From: Lachnospiraceae bacterium
Lineage (GTDB): Bacteria > Bacillota > Clostridia > Lachnospirales > Lachnospiraceae
Reading direction: 5' to 3'
Length of the DNA stretch: 64,000 bases
Assembly (NCBI GenBank): GCA_024696005.1
Contig: JAILHF010000007.1
Location: forward strand, 1-64,000
Shown: positions 45,041 to 53,633 of the stretch, in pieces
Position numbering within the stretch: the first letter of the stretch is position 1
How the letters are laid out: each line of letters opens with the position of its first letter
Made by a program: the position numbers and the translations under genes
Notes under the pieces: model-generated
What the model saw: only the letters and a program-made list of their open reading frames with translations
Database searches by the model: none
Told to the model about the DNA's origin: nothing

Positions 45041-46354
45041 TCACATATATCCGTTGAACAGCATGCCGCTGTAAGCGCTCGTTACATAAGGATTTGCGTA
45101 ATGCGCTTCCTGCGGGTTCTTGTATGCCACGATGCGTTTATCCACATAGTCCATCGGATTCAGCTGCAGCTCATTTGCTTTTCGCAGCGCAAACTTCGTA
45201 AAGTCTTTCAGCATTCCCATCTCTTCCTGCGTATCCTCGGTGCGGAGGCTTTCCGAAAGCTTCTCCTCATCCACGGATATGGTCCCGTCTTCCGCCTGAC
45301 TCAGGCCCATGTGCGCCAGCCCGCCGGTATAATACGCGCTTGTGCTCTTCATCTGGTTGACCAGAAGGCTCGTTCTGGGCTGCTGGTCGAGGTATTCCGA
45401 TGCTGCCCGCAGGAAGCTGTTATAGGAGCCTGCCAGGGAAACGATGTCGTCCCGCATCGACTCCACGTCCGCCTTGTAAGCGATCATGACCGGATTGCCC
45501 GGTGCTGCGCTCTTCAGCTTCAGGTCAAAACCTTCCTTCAGGTGCACATCGTTGTTCGGGGAGGTGAAATAATCACCGTTGACCGAATAGACGGCATCTT
45601 CCGCCGGCGTGGTGACCTTGCGGATCCCCAGGTAATCGACGATGCCGGAGGTCTGGCTGGTATTCTCGTCCGAGATCGAAAAATGCGTTCCGCTCCCGTT
45701 CCTGCTGCCGACGCCCTTGGAACGGATGACCAGCGCGGAATTGCCGGCGCCGTCTTCCTCCACCTCGGCCGACATGCCGAGCTTGAAGTTGTTGATCAGG
45801 CGCGCAAGACGTTTCTGGATATCGCCGTTCCTGTCGCCCTCCGATATCGTAAACTGCAGTTCATAGTTGGAATTCTGGGTGGAAACATCGAAGGAATAGT
45901 TTCCGACCGGCAGATCGCGTTCATCCTCCGGCAGGAACTTTCCGTGGTTCTCCTGCGGTGTGGCAAGCTGTTTGACCTCGAGCTCCAGCGCTTCCGGCTG
46001 CTCCGCATCCCCGCTCTTTTCGGGATATCCGGTAACCTCGGCCACTCCGGGATCCGAGGAAAATGCCGCCGTGCGGTGGAAGATCCTCTCATCCTCCGTT
46101 CCGCCGATCGAAGTGAGTTCTTCCCGGAAACGCAGTGCGCTTTCCTTCATGTGGATCGTATAGCGCTCCAGCTCGGTGGAACGGTCCATCAAAAAGACAG
46201 GCTCGTCCTTGCTGAGCTTAACGATCGATCTGTAGATATCCTGGAGGTCCTTCTTTTTATGGGCCGTGGGCGACCCGGAAGATGATCTGGGTACCAGATC
46301 CGCCTGATAGAAATTATATACGCTTGTTAATGCCGCGTTATTGATCGTAGCCAT
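45041..46354 (-). CDS. Flagellar hook-associated/FliD-like protein
   Basis: A ~437-residue soluble protein. N- and C-terminal parts are helical, the middle beta-rich. A segment with EVEEDGAGNSALVIRSKGVG resembles the LxIxSKxTG motif of FliD and related hook-associated proteins, and the helical C-terminus (MLKDFTKFALRKANELQLNP) ends in VTSAYSGMLFNGYM. No signal peptide, which fits export by the flagellar apparatus. ATG 46354 has AAAGGAGGGTACCG upstream. It has its own promoter and stands within the glycan genes about 15 kb from fliD. It may be a glycan-linked filament component; the family call is tentative. Confidence 0.55.
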   Translation of the reverse strand: MATINNAALTSVYNFYQADLVPRSSSGSPTAHKKKDLQDIYRSIVKLSKDEPVFLMDRSTELERYTIHMKESALRFREELTSIGGTEDERIFHRTAAFSSDPGVAEVTGYPEKSGDAEQPEALELEVKQLATPQENHGKFLPEDERDLPVGNYSFDVSTQNSNYELQFTISEGDRNGDIQKRLARLINNFKLGMSAEVEEDGAGNSALVIRSKGVGSRNGSGTHFSISDENTSQTSGIVDYLGIRKVTTPAEDAVYSVNGDYFTSPNNDVHLKEGFDLKLKSAAPGNPVMIAYKADVESMRDDIVSLAGSYNSFLRAASEYLDQQPRTSLLVNQMKSTSAYYTGGLAHMGLSQAEDGTISVDEEKLSESLRTEDTQEEMGMLKDFTKFALRKANELQLNPMDYVDKRIVAYKNPQEAHYANPYVTSAYSGMLFNGYM

Positions 46355-46467
46355 CGGTACCCTCCTTTCTTCCCTGATCTCGATGCCGCATCCCTCGCCG
46401 CTTCCGTTGCGGCGAACATCCATTTCAAATGCGACAGGGTACACTGAGCCCTTTTATAGTTATGTCA

Positions 46468-46496
46468 AGTATAGCATAGCTTCAAGGGAAATACAA
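46468..46496 (-). promoter_or_regulatory. Sigma-A promoter of the FliD-like gene
   Basis: Minus strand TTGTAT (46496-46491), 17-bp spacer, TATACT (46473-46468). It gives a leader of ~110 nt. I see no sigma-28 signature here, unlike at the flagellin gene. Confidence 0.65.
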
Positions 46497-46522
46497 GAGT
46501 ATAAATAGAAAAAATACGGCAT

Positions 46523-48724
46523 TTATAAGCGATAATCGGCGATCATCACCGGTTTCGCCGCTTCCCTGAAAAGCAGCACAAGGGGCGAAGGGCTTCCGTA
46601 ATAGGCGCTGTGCTCCGCTTCCTTCTGACCGGCAGCCGCCATGGGGATCCCGCTTTCTTCCAGGATCACCGCCAGCTCGTCCCGCAGCCCGGGATATGCC
46701 TCTTCCCAGCGCTCCCTCTCCTGCGGATAAAAGACGGCCTCTGCCGCAAGCTTTTCCCGGTTTTCCGCAAAAAGGGCAGCCCGCTTCCGAAGCGCCCCGG
46801 CAAGTGCCTCCCCGCATTCCGCCGGCTCGTTCAGGCCGATGCACCAGAGGATGTTCTTCCGCTCTTCTTTCCCGTTTTCCGCGCGTTCGCTGTCCGTCCG
46901 CTCTTCTTCCTGCGAAAACGCCTCGATCTTTCGTTCCCAAAATGCCGCATGCTCTTCCCCCGACCAGGAGATGAGCTGCTCAATGTAGCGCTTTCTAATG
47001 GTTTCATCGGGGACGATCACGCGGTCGGCATGGACCACGGCGGGCGCAAGCGCATAATAACGCAGGCTCAGGACATCGATCGTATCCTCCGCCTCAAAGT
47101 CGGCGCCCCGCAGGGGCTGGACATAGACCAGTTCCTCCGTGCATTCGCAAAGCACCCGGGCCTGGTATTCCTCCGGGATCCCCAGACAGCTGTTCTCTCC
47201 GTCGTAGGGAAACTGGATGTAGATCCTGTCCGGATGGTTCAGGCGCGGATCGTACTCCTCCCGGCCGCAAAAGGCAAGCCCCTCCGGCAGATTGCGCGCC
47301 GGGTCCGTGCATCGCCCGTCGATGAGGCGCCCCAGTGCGTCCTTTTCAAACACGGGCAGCGCGACCACGCGGACATGCGCGGATTCTTTTTCTTTTTCAT
47401 ATAAAGGCGCGAGGCTCTCCCAGGCGCCGCAGCATACAAACAATACCTCCCGTCGGGAAAACAGCTCCCCGTCCAGTCCCTTTTCCAACGCCTCCGCGGC
47501 TTCCGAAAGACGTGTCAGCGCCTCCGCAGCGGATATCTGTTCCCCGGCAAGCTCCATGTGGATAGCATAGCAGGCGTCGCAGTAATCCTGAAGGAGCAAA
47601 ACGATCCCGGCCGCTTCGCTCTCCCCCATTGCCTGTTCGCAGAGCGTACCGAAATCCGCGGCCAGCTGCTGATAGCGCGCCGGAAGCTCCGATGCCTCCG
47701 GTTCTTCTCCCGCGCAGACATACGCCAGGAACTCCCGTGCGATCCCCTTTAAGCTGCTCTCCGCATCCGGCTCGCAGCGCTCTGCCATCGCGTCGTCCCA
47801 GTAATAGCCCGGGAGCCTGAAATCCGCAATTTTCTGCAGTGCCGCCTTCTGCCCCTCAAAGAAGGGATAGGCATGACCGCTCCAGACCTTTCGCACCGTG
47901 AAGTAGTCCCCGTAACGGCCTTTCAGCATCGCGGCATAAGCCGTGGGCACGGGGATCGTGATATCCTCGAACGGAAGGCGGATCGCCTTTTCGTAATAAG
48001 CCTTGTCAAAACCTTTCCCGCCCTTGATGATCCAGGGAAAGATCTGCCCGAGCCGCTTCGACTTCTCCGCGGGTACGCGCGCCATCTGTTTTTCCGCCAG
48101 GCGGAAGAGTTCGATCGCAAGCTCCCTGGCGGATAGTCCGCTTGCGGGATGAAAGGAATAGCGTTTCCCGATCTGCTCCAGTTCGCACCTTCGCACTTCG
48201 GGGGAAAGCCCTCCCCCGGCGATCTCCTCCGCCACGCTGATCAGGCGCAGCACTTCCTCGCAGCGCTTCTTTTCCTCTTCCGGATCGTCATAAAGATGAT
48301 CCAGGATAAAGATGTCCACGCTCGCAATGTAGGGAAAAGCATGATAACGGTTCAGATGTTCTTCGCTGAAATTGATGCGTTCCGTGTTGGCAACGCGGGT
48401 GATGAAATGCCAGTGATCCTCCTGCGAGGCATAATCCATGAGCATGAAGCCCTCAGGCAGCTCTTTTGCGGCAAGGCTGCGGAAGCGTTCGTAATCCTCG
48501 CGCTTCATGCAGAGGTCCAGGTCATCGTCCCAGGGAACAAAGCCCCCGTGGCGCACGGTTCCCAGCAGGCTGCCCCAGTCCGCGAAATACAGGATGCCGT
48601 GTTTTCGGCACAGGGCATCCACCGCCGCCAGCACATCCAGCTCGGCCGTCCAGGCCTGTTTGATCTGCGTCGGGATAAAAAAGCCGTTTCGGATCTCATC
48701 CATAAAGTACTCAGTCTGATGCAT
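46523..48724 (-). CDS. LicD family phosphotransferase fused to CDP-glycerol-transferase-like domain
   Basis: A 733-residue two-domain protein. Residues 25-300 form a LicD domain: ILYFADWGSLLGTVRHGGFV followed by PWDDDLDLCM, which holds the nucleotidyltransferase-type DDD site (66-68); LicD enzymes transfer phosphocholine, phosphoethanolamine or similar from CDP donors. From ~425 comes a second domain (REVLFVCCGAWESLAPLY, RIYIQFPYDGENS, ELVYVQPLRG, HADRVIVPDETIRKRYIEQL) that resembles the N-terminal half of TagB/SpsB CDP-glycerol transferases; a full catalytic half is missing. It closes the operon from 53464. The pair suggests phospho-decoration of the glycan. Confidence 0.85.
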   Translation of the reverse strand: MHQTEYFMDEIRNGFFIPTQIKQAWTAELDVLAAVDALCRKHGILYFADWGSLLGTVRHGGFVPWDDDLDLCMKREDYERFRSLAAKELPEGFMLMDYASQEDHWHFITRVANTERINFSEEHLNRYHAFPYIASVDIFILDHLYDDPEEEKKRCEEVLRLISVAEEIAGGGLSPEVRRCELEQIGKRYSFHPASGLSARELAIELFRLAEKQMARVPAEKSKRLGQIFPWIIKGGKGFDKAYYEKAIRLPFEDITIPVPTAYAAMLKGRYGDYFTVRKVWSGHAYPFFEGQKAALQKIADFRLPGYYWDDAMAERCEPDAESSLKGIAREFLAYVCAGEEPEASELPARYQQLAADFGTLCEQAMGESEAAGIVLLLQDYCDACYAIHMELAGEQISAAEALTRLSEAAEALEKGLDGELFSRREVLFVCCGAWESLAPLYEKEKESAHVRVVALPVFEKDALGRLIDGRCTDPARNLPEGLAFCGREEYDPRLNHPDRIYIQFPYDGENSCLGIPEEYQARVLCECTEELVYVQPLRGADFEAEDTIDVLSLRYYALAPAVVHADRVIVPDETIRKRYIEQLISWSGEEHAAFWERKIEAFSQEEERTDSERAENGKEERKNILWCIGLNEPAECGEALAGALRKRAALFAENREKLAAEAVFYPQERERWEEAYPGLRDELAVILEESGIPMAAAGQKEAEHSAYYGSPSPLVLLFREAAKPVMIADYRL

Positions 48725-48739
48725 CTCTCCGGCCTCCCG

Positions 48740-49846
48740 TCAACCCCTCCAGTCTTCCGCCGAAGCCACCTGCGGCCCGGCCGGCTGCCAGGGAAAGCTT
48801 CGCTGTCCGGGCGTGCAGAAGCGGCAGCTCTTCATCGGGCTCTGCAGCCTGCGCTTGAGCTCCTCTCCGCTCAGCCCTTCCTCATAAAGATCGATGATGT
48901 CCTCACCAAGCTCCGGCATCTCTTTCCCGAAGCTTTCGCAAAAGATCGGAAGCAGCTGCGGCATGGCGCAGGTCGAGATGACGCCCGCTCCCAGAAAAGC
49001 ACAGTGTCTCGCCGGGCAGGACGGATAGACCGCAGCCGGATCCTGCTTCCCGTCGGGATCCATCTTGGCGTAAAACTCCGTCACTTCCGGTGTCACATAC
49101 AGGCTCACACCCTTGGCCCTGCAGATACTGTCCATCCGGCCGATCGCGGCTTTCGTGGGCGGATACATGCTCACGTCAAAGCCTGCCTCACAGGCTGCCA
49201 TCGTATCGAGCAGGTCTTCCATGTCCTCTCTGAGCAGCAGTCCGTTGCTCACCACGCGAATGTCGGCATCCGGGAACGCGCTCCTCGCGGCCGCCACGAA
49301 ATGCGGCAGCTCTGGGTTCAAAAGCGGTTCGCCTCCCAGAAGTCTGATCTTGTAAATTCCCCAGAACAGCTCCTGCAGGCGCAGCATGTCGCGCCCGAAC
49401 TGCTCCAGGTCCCCGAAGACCTCCCGGGTCAGGATATTGGAAAAATGGGTGCAGCCCTTGCACTTTAAGTTGCAATGCCCCGAAATGTGATATTCGAGAT
49501 ATTCCAGTCTGGGCAGGGTCGGATCGATGCCGATAAAACTGTCATCCGAGATCTCATAACCCTCCAGGGCATAGTAATACGGAAGATAGCAGACCACGCT
49601 CGCACCTGCGGCCGCGATGCGTCGCAGCGCATACGACATCCAGGCATTTTCCGCTGCCAGTATCACGGCATCCGCAGCGGCGATCTCTTCCGCGCCGGCC
49701 TCTTGCGCTTCCGGCAGCTTCTCGGACAGCACCACGCCGTCCACGACATCCTCCAGCGAAAAGACCGCTTCCGCCCCATAAGCCTCGCAAAGATACGCAT
49801 ATGCTTTTTTCAGAAGCGGGCCGCTTCCGTACAGAACATAGCTCAT
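48740..49846 (-). CDS. Radical SAM protein with N-terminal Rossmann-like domain
   Basis: A 368-residue protein. Residues 1-95 (MSYVLYGSGPLLKKAYAYL, ADAVILAAENAW) match the recurrent Rossmann module. Then EYHISGHCNLKCKGCTHFSN carries the radical SAM cysteines C125, C129 and C132, followed by RLLGGEPLLN. The C-terminal region has several more cysteines (CPARHCAFLGAG, ISTCAMP, KSCRFCTPGQ), suggesting a second cluster of SPASM type. The final AEDWRG is conserved-looking. ATG 49846 overlaps the upstream stop (ATGA). The reaction is unknown; a sugar modification is suggested by context. Confidence 0.85.
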   Translation of the reverse strand: MSYVLYGSGPLLKKAYAYLCEAYGAEAVFSLEDVVDGVVLSEKLPEAQEAGAEEIAAADAVILAAENAWMSYALRRIAAAGASVVCYLPYYYALEGYEISDDSFIGIDPTLPRLEYLEYHISGHCNLKCKGCTHFSNILTREVFGDLEQFGRDMLRLQELFWGIYKIRLLGGEPLLNPELPHFVAAARSAFPDADIRVVSNGLLLREDMEDLLDTMAACEAGFDVSMYPPTKAAIGRMDSICRAKGVSLYVTPEVTEFYAKMDPDGKQDPAAVYPSCPARHCAFLGAGVISTCAMPQLLPIFCESFGKEMPELGEDIIDLYEEGLSGEELKRRLQSPMKSCRFCTPGQRSFPWQPAGPQVASAEDWRG

Positions 49847-50877
49847 AAGCTCACAAGCCTTCCCTTGTATTCCGCCGCCAGCTGCAGGCAGGCATCCCTG
49901 CATTCCGGATGTTCCCCCGCAAGCTTCTCGTAACAGTGCGCCAGCATTTCGAGAGGGATCCTCTCCCCGTGGTCCGCCGAAAGGATCGCTTCCGTCTCCT
50001 CCAGGGCGTTGATATACCAGACGCTTGCTTCCTCAAAGTCGCCTGCTTCAAAATAATGACGCCCCAATTCGCAGCAGATCTCGGCACAGGGGTGCATTAT
50101 AACATTCTTCAGGCACCATTTGAAGAACGAATCGTGGTCTTTCGTCAATCCGGCGTGTCTGGCCAGGATGCAATAGGCCTCCATGCGGGCATCCTCCGAA
50201 GCATCCGGCTGCGCGAGCAGCATCTCGAAATAGGGCGCCGCTTCCGCCAGATCCTTTTCTCCGCCCGAGAGCATCAGCTCCGTCGCATACATGTGCATCA
50301 GCTTCGCCGAAAGCTTCTTTCCGGCCGCGAGCTGTTTTTGAAAGATTGAAAAATCACGCCCCGCATGGCTGCTCTCCGGAAGATGCAGGATCTCGATGTC
50401 GCTGTCAAACACAAGCGGATCCAGACGCACGGATTCGTGCACCGGATCGATCCATGTGAAGCTGCGCAGGCGTTTGTAGAGCTTCGGGCGCAGATCCTTC
50501 TCGAAATTGTCCGTTGTGCGGAACTCGTGGCGGTTCACATACCACATCTGTACCATCTCCACTTCCGGAAGCATTGCTTCCTTCAGGGAACGGAAACGCT
50601 CCGTGTTTTCCGCATCGATCATCTCGTCCGCATCCGCGGAATAGATGTAATCACAGCTGCACTTCGAAAAGGCGAAATTGCGCGCCTCCGAAAAATCCCC
50701 GGTCCAGGCGAAGTCGAAGAGCTTGTCCGTGTATTCCTCCGCGATCGCTTTCGTCGCATCCGTCGATCCGGTATCCACGATCACGATCTCGTCCGCAAGC
50801 GGCCGGAAAGAATCCAGGCAGCGCCGAAGCACTGCCTCCTCATTTTTTACGATCATGCATAAGCTGAGCGTGATCAT
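49843..50877 (-). CDS. Family 2 glycosyltransferase with C-terminal TPR-like region
   Basis: A 344-residue protein. ITLSLCMIVKNEEAVLRRCL, EIVIVDTGSTDATKAIA, GDFSEARNFAFSKCSCDYIY and SADADEMID mark a GT2 of the group related to SunS and other protein-linked transferases; the helical C-terminal ~130 residues have a TPR-like pattern (AELGRHYFEAGDFEEASVWY-type). Enzymes of this layout often glycosylate proteins, so it is a candidate for direct flagellin glycosylation. It overlaps both neighbours by ATGA. Confidence 0.88.
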   Translation of the reverse strand: MITLSLCMIVKNEEAVLRRCLDSFRPLADEIVIVDTGSTDATKAIAEEYTDKLFDFAWTGDFSEARNFAFSKCSCDYIYSADADEMIDAENTERFRSLKEAMLPEVEMVQMWYVNRHEFRTTDNFEKDLRPKLYKRLRSFTWIDPVHESVRLDPLVFDSDIEILHLPESSHAGRDFSIFQKQLAAGKKLSAKLMHMYATELMLSGGEKDLAEAAPYFEMLLAQPDASEDARMEAYCILARHAGLTKDHDSFFKWCLKNVIMHPCAEICCELGRHYFEAGDFEEASVWYINALEETEAILSADHGERIPLEMLAHCYEKLAGEHPECRDACLQLAAEYKGRLVSL

Positions 50878-51818
50878 TTTGCCTCATCCTCCACAATGGC
50901 CAGCAGTTCTCCCAGCTCCCTGCTCCGGGCATACAGTTCTTCCGCCCCGGCTTCCTTCTCCCGCTGCAGCCGCTCGAGCACCGAAAGCATCTTCGGCAGT
51001 TCCCCCAGCACATCGGCATCCGCAAAAGTCAGGTCCGGCCTTTTTGCGAGCGTGTCGTGATACAGCCCTATCCCTTCCGCAAACGCGCCTTCTCTTACCA
51101 GCTGTCTGAGCTTTTCCTTGAGCTCGGTTGTCTCGGCCTTTTCCGAAGCCAGTGCCGTCTTGCAGTCATAGATGCGCAGCCCTCTGCTGCGCGCGTACAG
51201 GCCGGGCATGCCTTCCGAAACGATGCCGAAGAACTTCCGGTGGAAATCGTCATAGACGCTCAGATCGATGTTTTCCCCGGCTTCTGCCAGGATGTCAAAC
51301 AGCCAGGCGCAGTACTCGTCAAACAGTTCCTTTCGCATGACCATCAGGTTCCCGTAGGTTCCCTTTTCTTCCGAAAGAAGCTGCCGGCTTGCCTGATAAT
51401 CCTCCGGATAAAGGCTGTGCATCGTCTCGAAAACGGTATCGATGTCCTTGCGGAAAATGGACGCCCTCTGCAGTTCCTCTCTCGACTGTTCGTTCTCCAC
51501 AAAGGACGCTATGATGTCATGATCCTTAAGGAGCTCTTCGAACTCCCCGGGCTTCATGATGTAATGATCGTTGTTGATGAAATATCTCCGATAATGGCAG
51601 ATGCCGATGATATCGGCAGCATGATAATTCTTCCAGAGCCAGTATATGCCTGTCAGCTCCGCATAATAGGGATTCAGATCCGAGATGTGATCCCCGACAT
51701 CGTCCCGCAGATAGCCCAGATCCTCGTGAAGAGCCGCACCGACCTGCATCGGGTAATAACCCAGTATCTTCGGGTAGTCAAATGCGCGGTGCGTCATCAC
51801 AAAGATTTCGGTCTTCAA
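50874..51818 (-). CDS. DUF4422 glycosyltransferase-like protein
   Basis: A ~314-residue protein with the DUF4422 signature near its start: MQVGAALHEDLGYLRDDVGD, HISDLNPYYAELTGIYWLWK and IIGICHYRRYF. It has no Rossmann module; instead a coiled, charged C-terminus (KLRQLVREGAFAEG, LSVLERLQREKEAGA) follows. I chose the TTG at 51818 because AAAAGGAA lies upstream and TTGA overlaps the stop of the upstream gene. It is the fourth DUF4422 gene of the window and the only one without the module. Confidence 0.8.
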   Translation of the reverse strand: MKTEIFVMTHRAFDYPKILGYYPMQVGAALHEDLGYLRDDVGDHISDLNPYYAELTGIYWLWKNYHAADIIGICHYRRYFINNDHYIMKPGEFEELLKDHDIIASFVENEQSREELQRASIFRKDIDTVFETMHSLYPEDYQASRQLLSEEKGTYGNLMVMRKELFDEYCAWLFDILAEAGENIDLSVYDDFHRKFFGIVSEGMPGLYARSRGLRIYDCKTALASEKAETTELKEKLRQLVREGAFAEGIGLYHDTLAKRPDLTFADADVLGELPKMLSVLERLQREKEAGAEELYARSRELGELLAIVEDEAK

Positions 51819-53464
51819 GCTGTATTCCTTTTCCTTTCCCGCAGGATCCCTTCCATGATGCCCATGAAGATGAACACGACGGGAGTGCAGATGCACTGCT
51901 GATAGCAGAAGATGTTATGTCCCATGTAGGCGATCGTTCCGGCGATGAGCGCTGCGAGGACCGGCTCTTCCTTCACGTATGCGGCCGCGCCCCTCATGGC
52001 ACAGACAAAGATCGCGACATAGGATGCCAGCCCCAGGATGCCCTCGGTGACCAGCATGTTCAGCCATTCATTATGTGCGCAGGCCAGTTGCAGGCCGTTC
52101 CAGTAGTCGGCAACTTCCTGCTTGTAATAACGGTCCATGGCCGTGGCGAAGCAGTCCGGCCCCACGCCGACCAGGAGGTCTTTGAAATTCGCATGGGAAA
52201 AGGCAGCCACAGCAGCACGCCAGTTAAAGCCACGGTGATTTCCCCAGGTCACATCAAAATTCAAAAACGAGATGTCATAAAGCGAAGCCATCGAAGCCGG
52301 CAGTTTCCGGGTCGTCACCAGGATCACCAGCATCATGACGCCCCAGATCACGAGCACGGCAGCCGTCACCGTGATCCCCCAGATGATCTTGCGGTATTTC
52401 GAGATGTCGAAGCCTTCCTTGCCGTCCTTCTTTTTGCTGCAGAGCACCCAGAAGAGCGCATACAGGATCATCACAAGGATCATGAGCAGAAGCATCCAGC
52501 CGGAAGATGTCACGAATTTACTGATCTTTTCCTCGCCCGTGATATAGGTGCGCTGCCTCTCGGGGAAGAGCTTCTGCATCCAGCCGATCACACGGCAGGA
52601 AAACAGTCCGATGACTGCCATCTCCAGAAAGCGCTTCATCTTCTCGTTTCCGTCCAGGGAATAACGGAAGAATACCATCATGATCAGTACGATAGCGACA
52701 TAAGCACTGTCGCTGTTCGTCGTGCAGATCATGCCGAAGCCCAGCGCCACAAAGAGACCGGACAGGATCCGCAGCCAGCGCTTGTCCGTCGTCCAGTAAT
52801 AGTACATGCCGAAGGGCACGATCAGGACCGCGTAGGAAGAATACCAGGAGGTCTGTCCCAGCGTGGACAGGAACTTTTCGATATCCTCCGGTCCCACGCC
52901 GTCGTACATGCCAAGGGGATTAAAGCCGAAACGCTGCAGCACGCCGATCTGATAGCAGATGGTCGCCGTTACGACCATGGCCGCGATCGTCACATTGCTC
53001 CGCTTCCAGAAGCGGGACACGTAAAAATACGAGAGAACAAAGAAGAGCTGGCTCATGAACCCCATGTTCCATCCCTTATAGCCCCACAGCGCCATGCCCT
53101 TGTCCGAAGACAGCAGGAACGAAAGCAGGGTGATCGCAAAATAACCCGCTACCAGCCAGTCCGTAAGCGAAAAGCCTTTGACCTCGGCTGCGGGGTTGAT
53201 CCTGTCGCGGAAGGCCCAAAGCCAGAAGATCCAGAGCAGCGTCATCAGGCCCAGGCCGACGATGCCGGACCACTTGAAGATCGCGTACTTGGAATCCCCC
53301 ATGTCAAAGTACTTGTTATGGTAGAGCAACGGATAAAGGACGAGCATGAAGAAGACGTAGACCAGCATGAGGCCGCTCACGAAATAATCCGCCAGGCTCT
53401 GCTCCGTTGTCATGGATGATGATTTTTTTCTGCTGCTGTATTTGTTGGTATTTTTCGCACTCAT
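51815..53464 (-). CDS. O-antigen ligase/polymerase-like membrane protein
   Basis: A 549-residue integral membrane protein with about 11-12 helices. In the C-terminal half a large loop holds VTWGNHRGFNWRAAVAAFSH and GVGPDCFATAMDRYY, then CAHNEWLNMLVTEGILGLAS, the Wzy_C pattern of O-antigen ligases and polymerases (arginine and HNE motifs). The N-terminus is a short cytoplasmic basic tail. It would transfer or polymerise undecaprenyl-linked glycan outside the membrane. It is the first gene of the operon that runs to LicD. A divergent gene starts 170 nt away. Confidence 0.88.
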   Translation of the reverse strand: MSAKNTNKYSSRKKSSSMTTEQSLADYFVSGLMLVYVFFMLVLYPLLYHNKYFDMGDSKYAIFKWSGIVGLGLMTLLWIFWLWAFRDRINPAAEVKGFSLTDWLVAGYFAITLLSFLLSSDKGMALWGYKGWNMGFMSQLFFVLSYFYVSRFWKRSNVTIAAMVVTATICYQIGVLQRFGFNPLGMYDGVGPEDIEKFLSTLGQTSWYSSYAVLIVPFGMYYYWTTDKRWLRILSGLFVALGFGMICTTNSDSAYVAIVLIMMVFFRYSLDGNEKMKRFLEMAVIGLFSCRVIGWMQKLFPERQRTYITGEEKISKFVTSSGWMLLLMILVMILYALFWVLCSKKKDGKEGFDISKYRKIIWGITVTAAVLVIWGVMMLVILVTTRKLPASMASLYDISFLNFDVTWGNHRGFNWRAAVAAFSHANFKDLLVGVGPDCFATAMDRYYKQEVADYWNGLQLACAHNEWLNMLVTEGILGLASYVAIFVCAMRGAAAYVKEEPVLAALIAGTIAYMGHNIFCYQQCICTPVVFIFMGIMEGILRERKRNTA

Positions 53465-53576
53465 AATTAAGTATTATATCACTCCTTCCGTTCTAATTCC
53501 ATCACTATTATTTTTTCCCCGCTCCGGGCCGTAGTACACTCCGTTTTCTCCGCGCGCTCCAGGAGGGATAAACCAT

Positions 53577-53605
53577 TTGACAGAACACTTTAAATATCTT
53601 ACATT
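53577..53605 (+). promoter_or_regulatory. Possible sigma-A promoter of capsular gene
   Basis: TTGACA (53577-53582), 17-bp spacer, TACATT (53600-53605). It lies 29 nt before ATG 53634. A TTG start codon option coincides with this -35, which argues against that start. Confidence 0.55.
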
Positions 53606-53633
53606 TATTGAAGCCCGCATGCAAGGAGAAATT

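Noticed and set aside
53577-53633. TTG start that would lengthen the Caps_synth protein by 19 residues
   Set aside because: The TTG is the beginning of a TTGACA -35 element, and ATG 53634 has a better placed AAGGAG.
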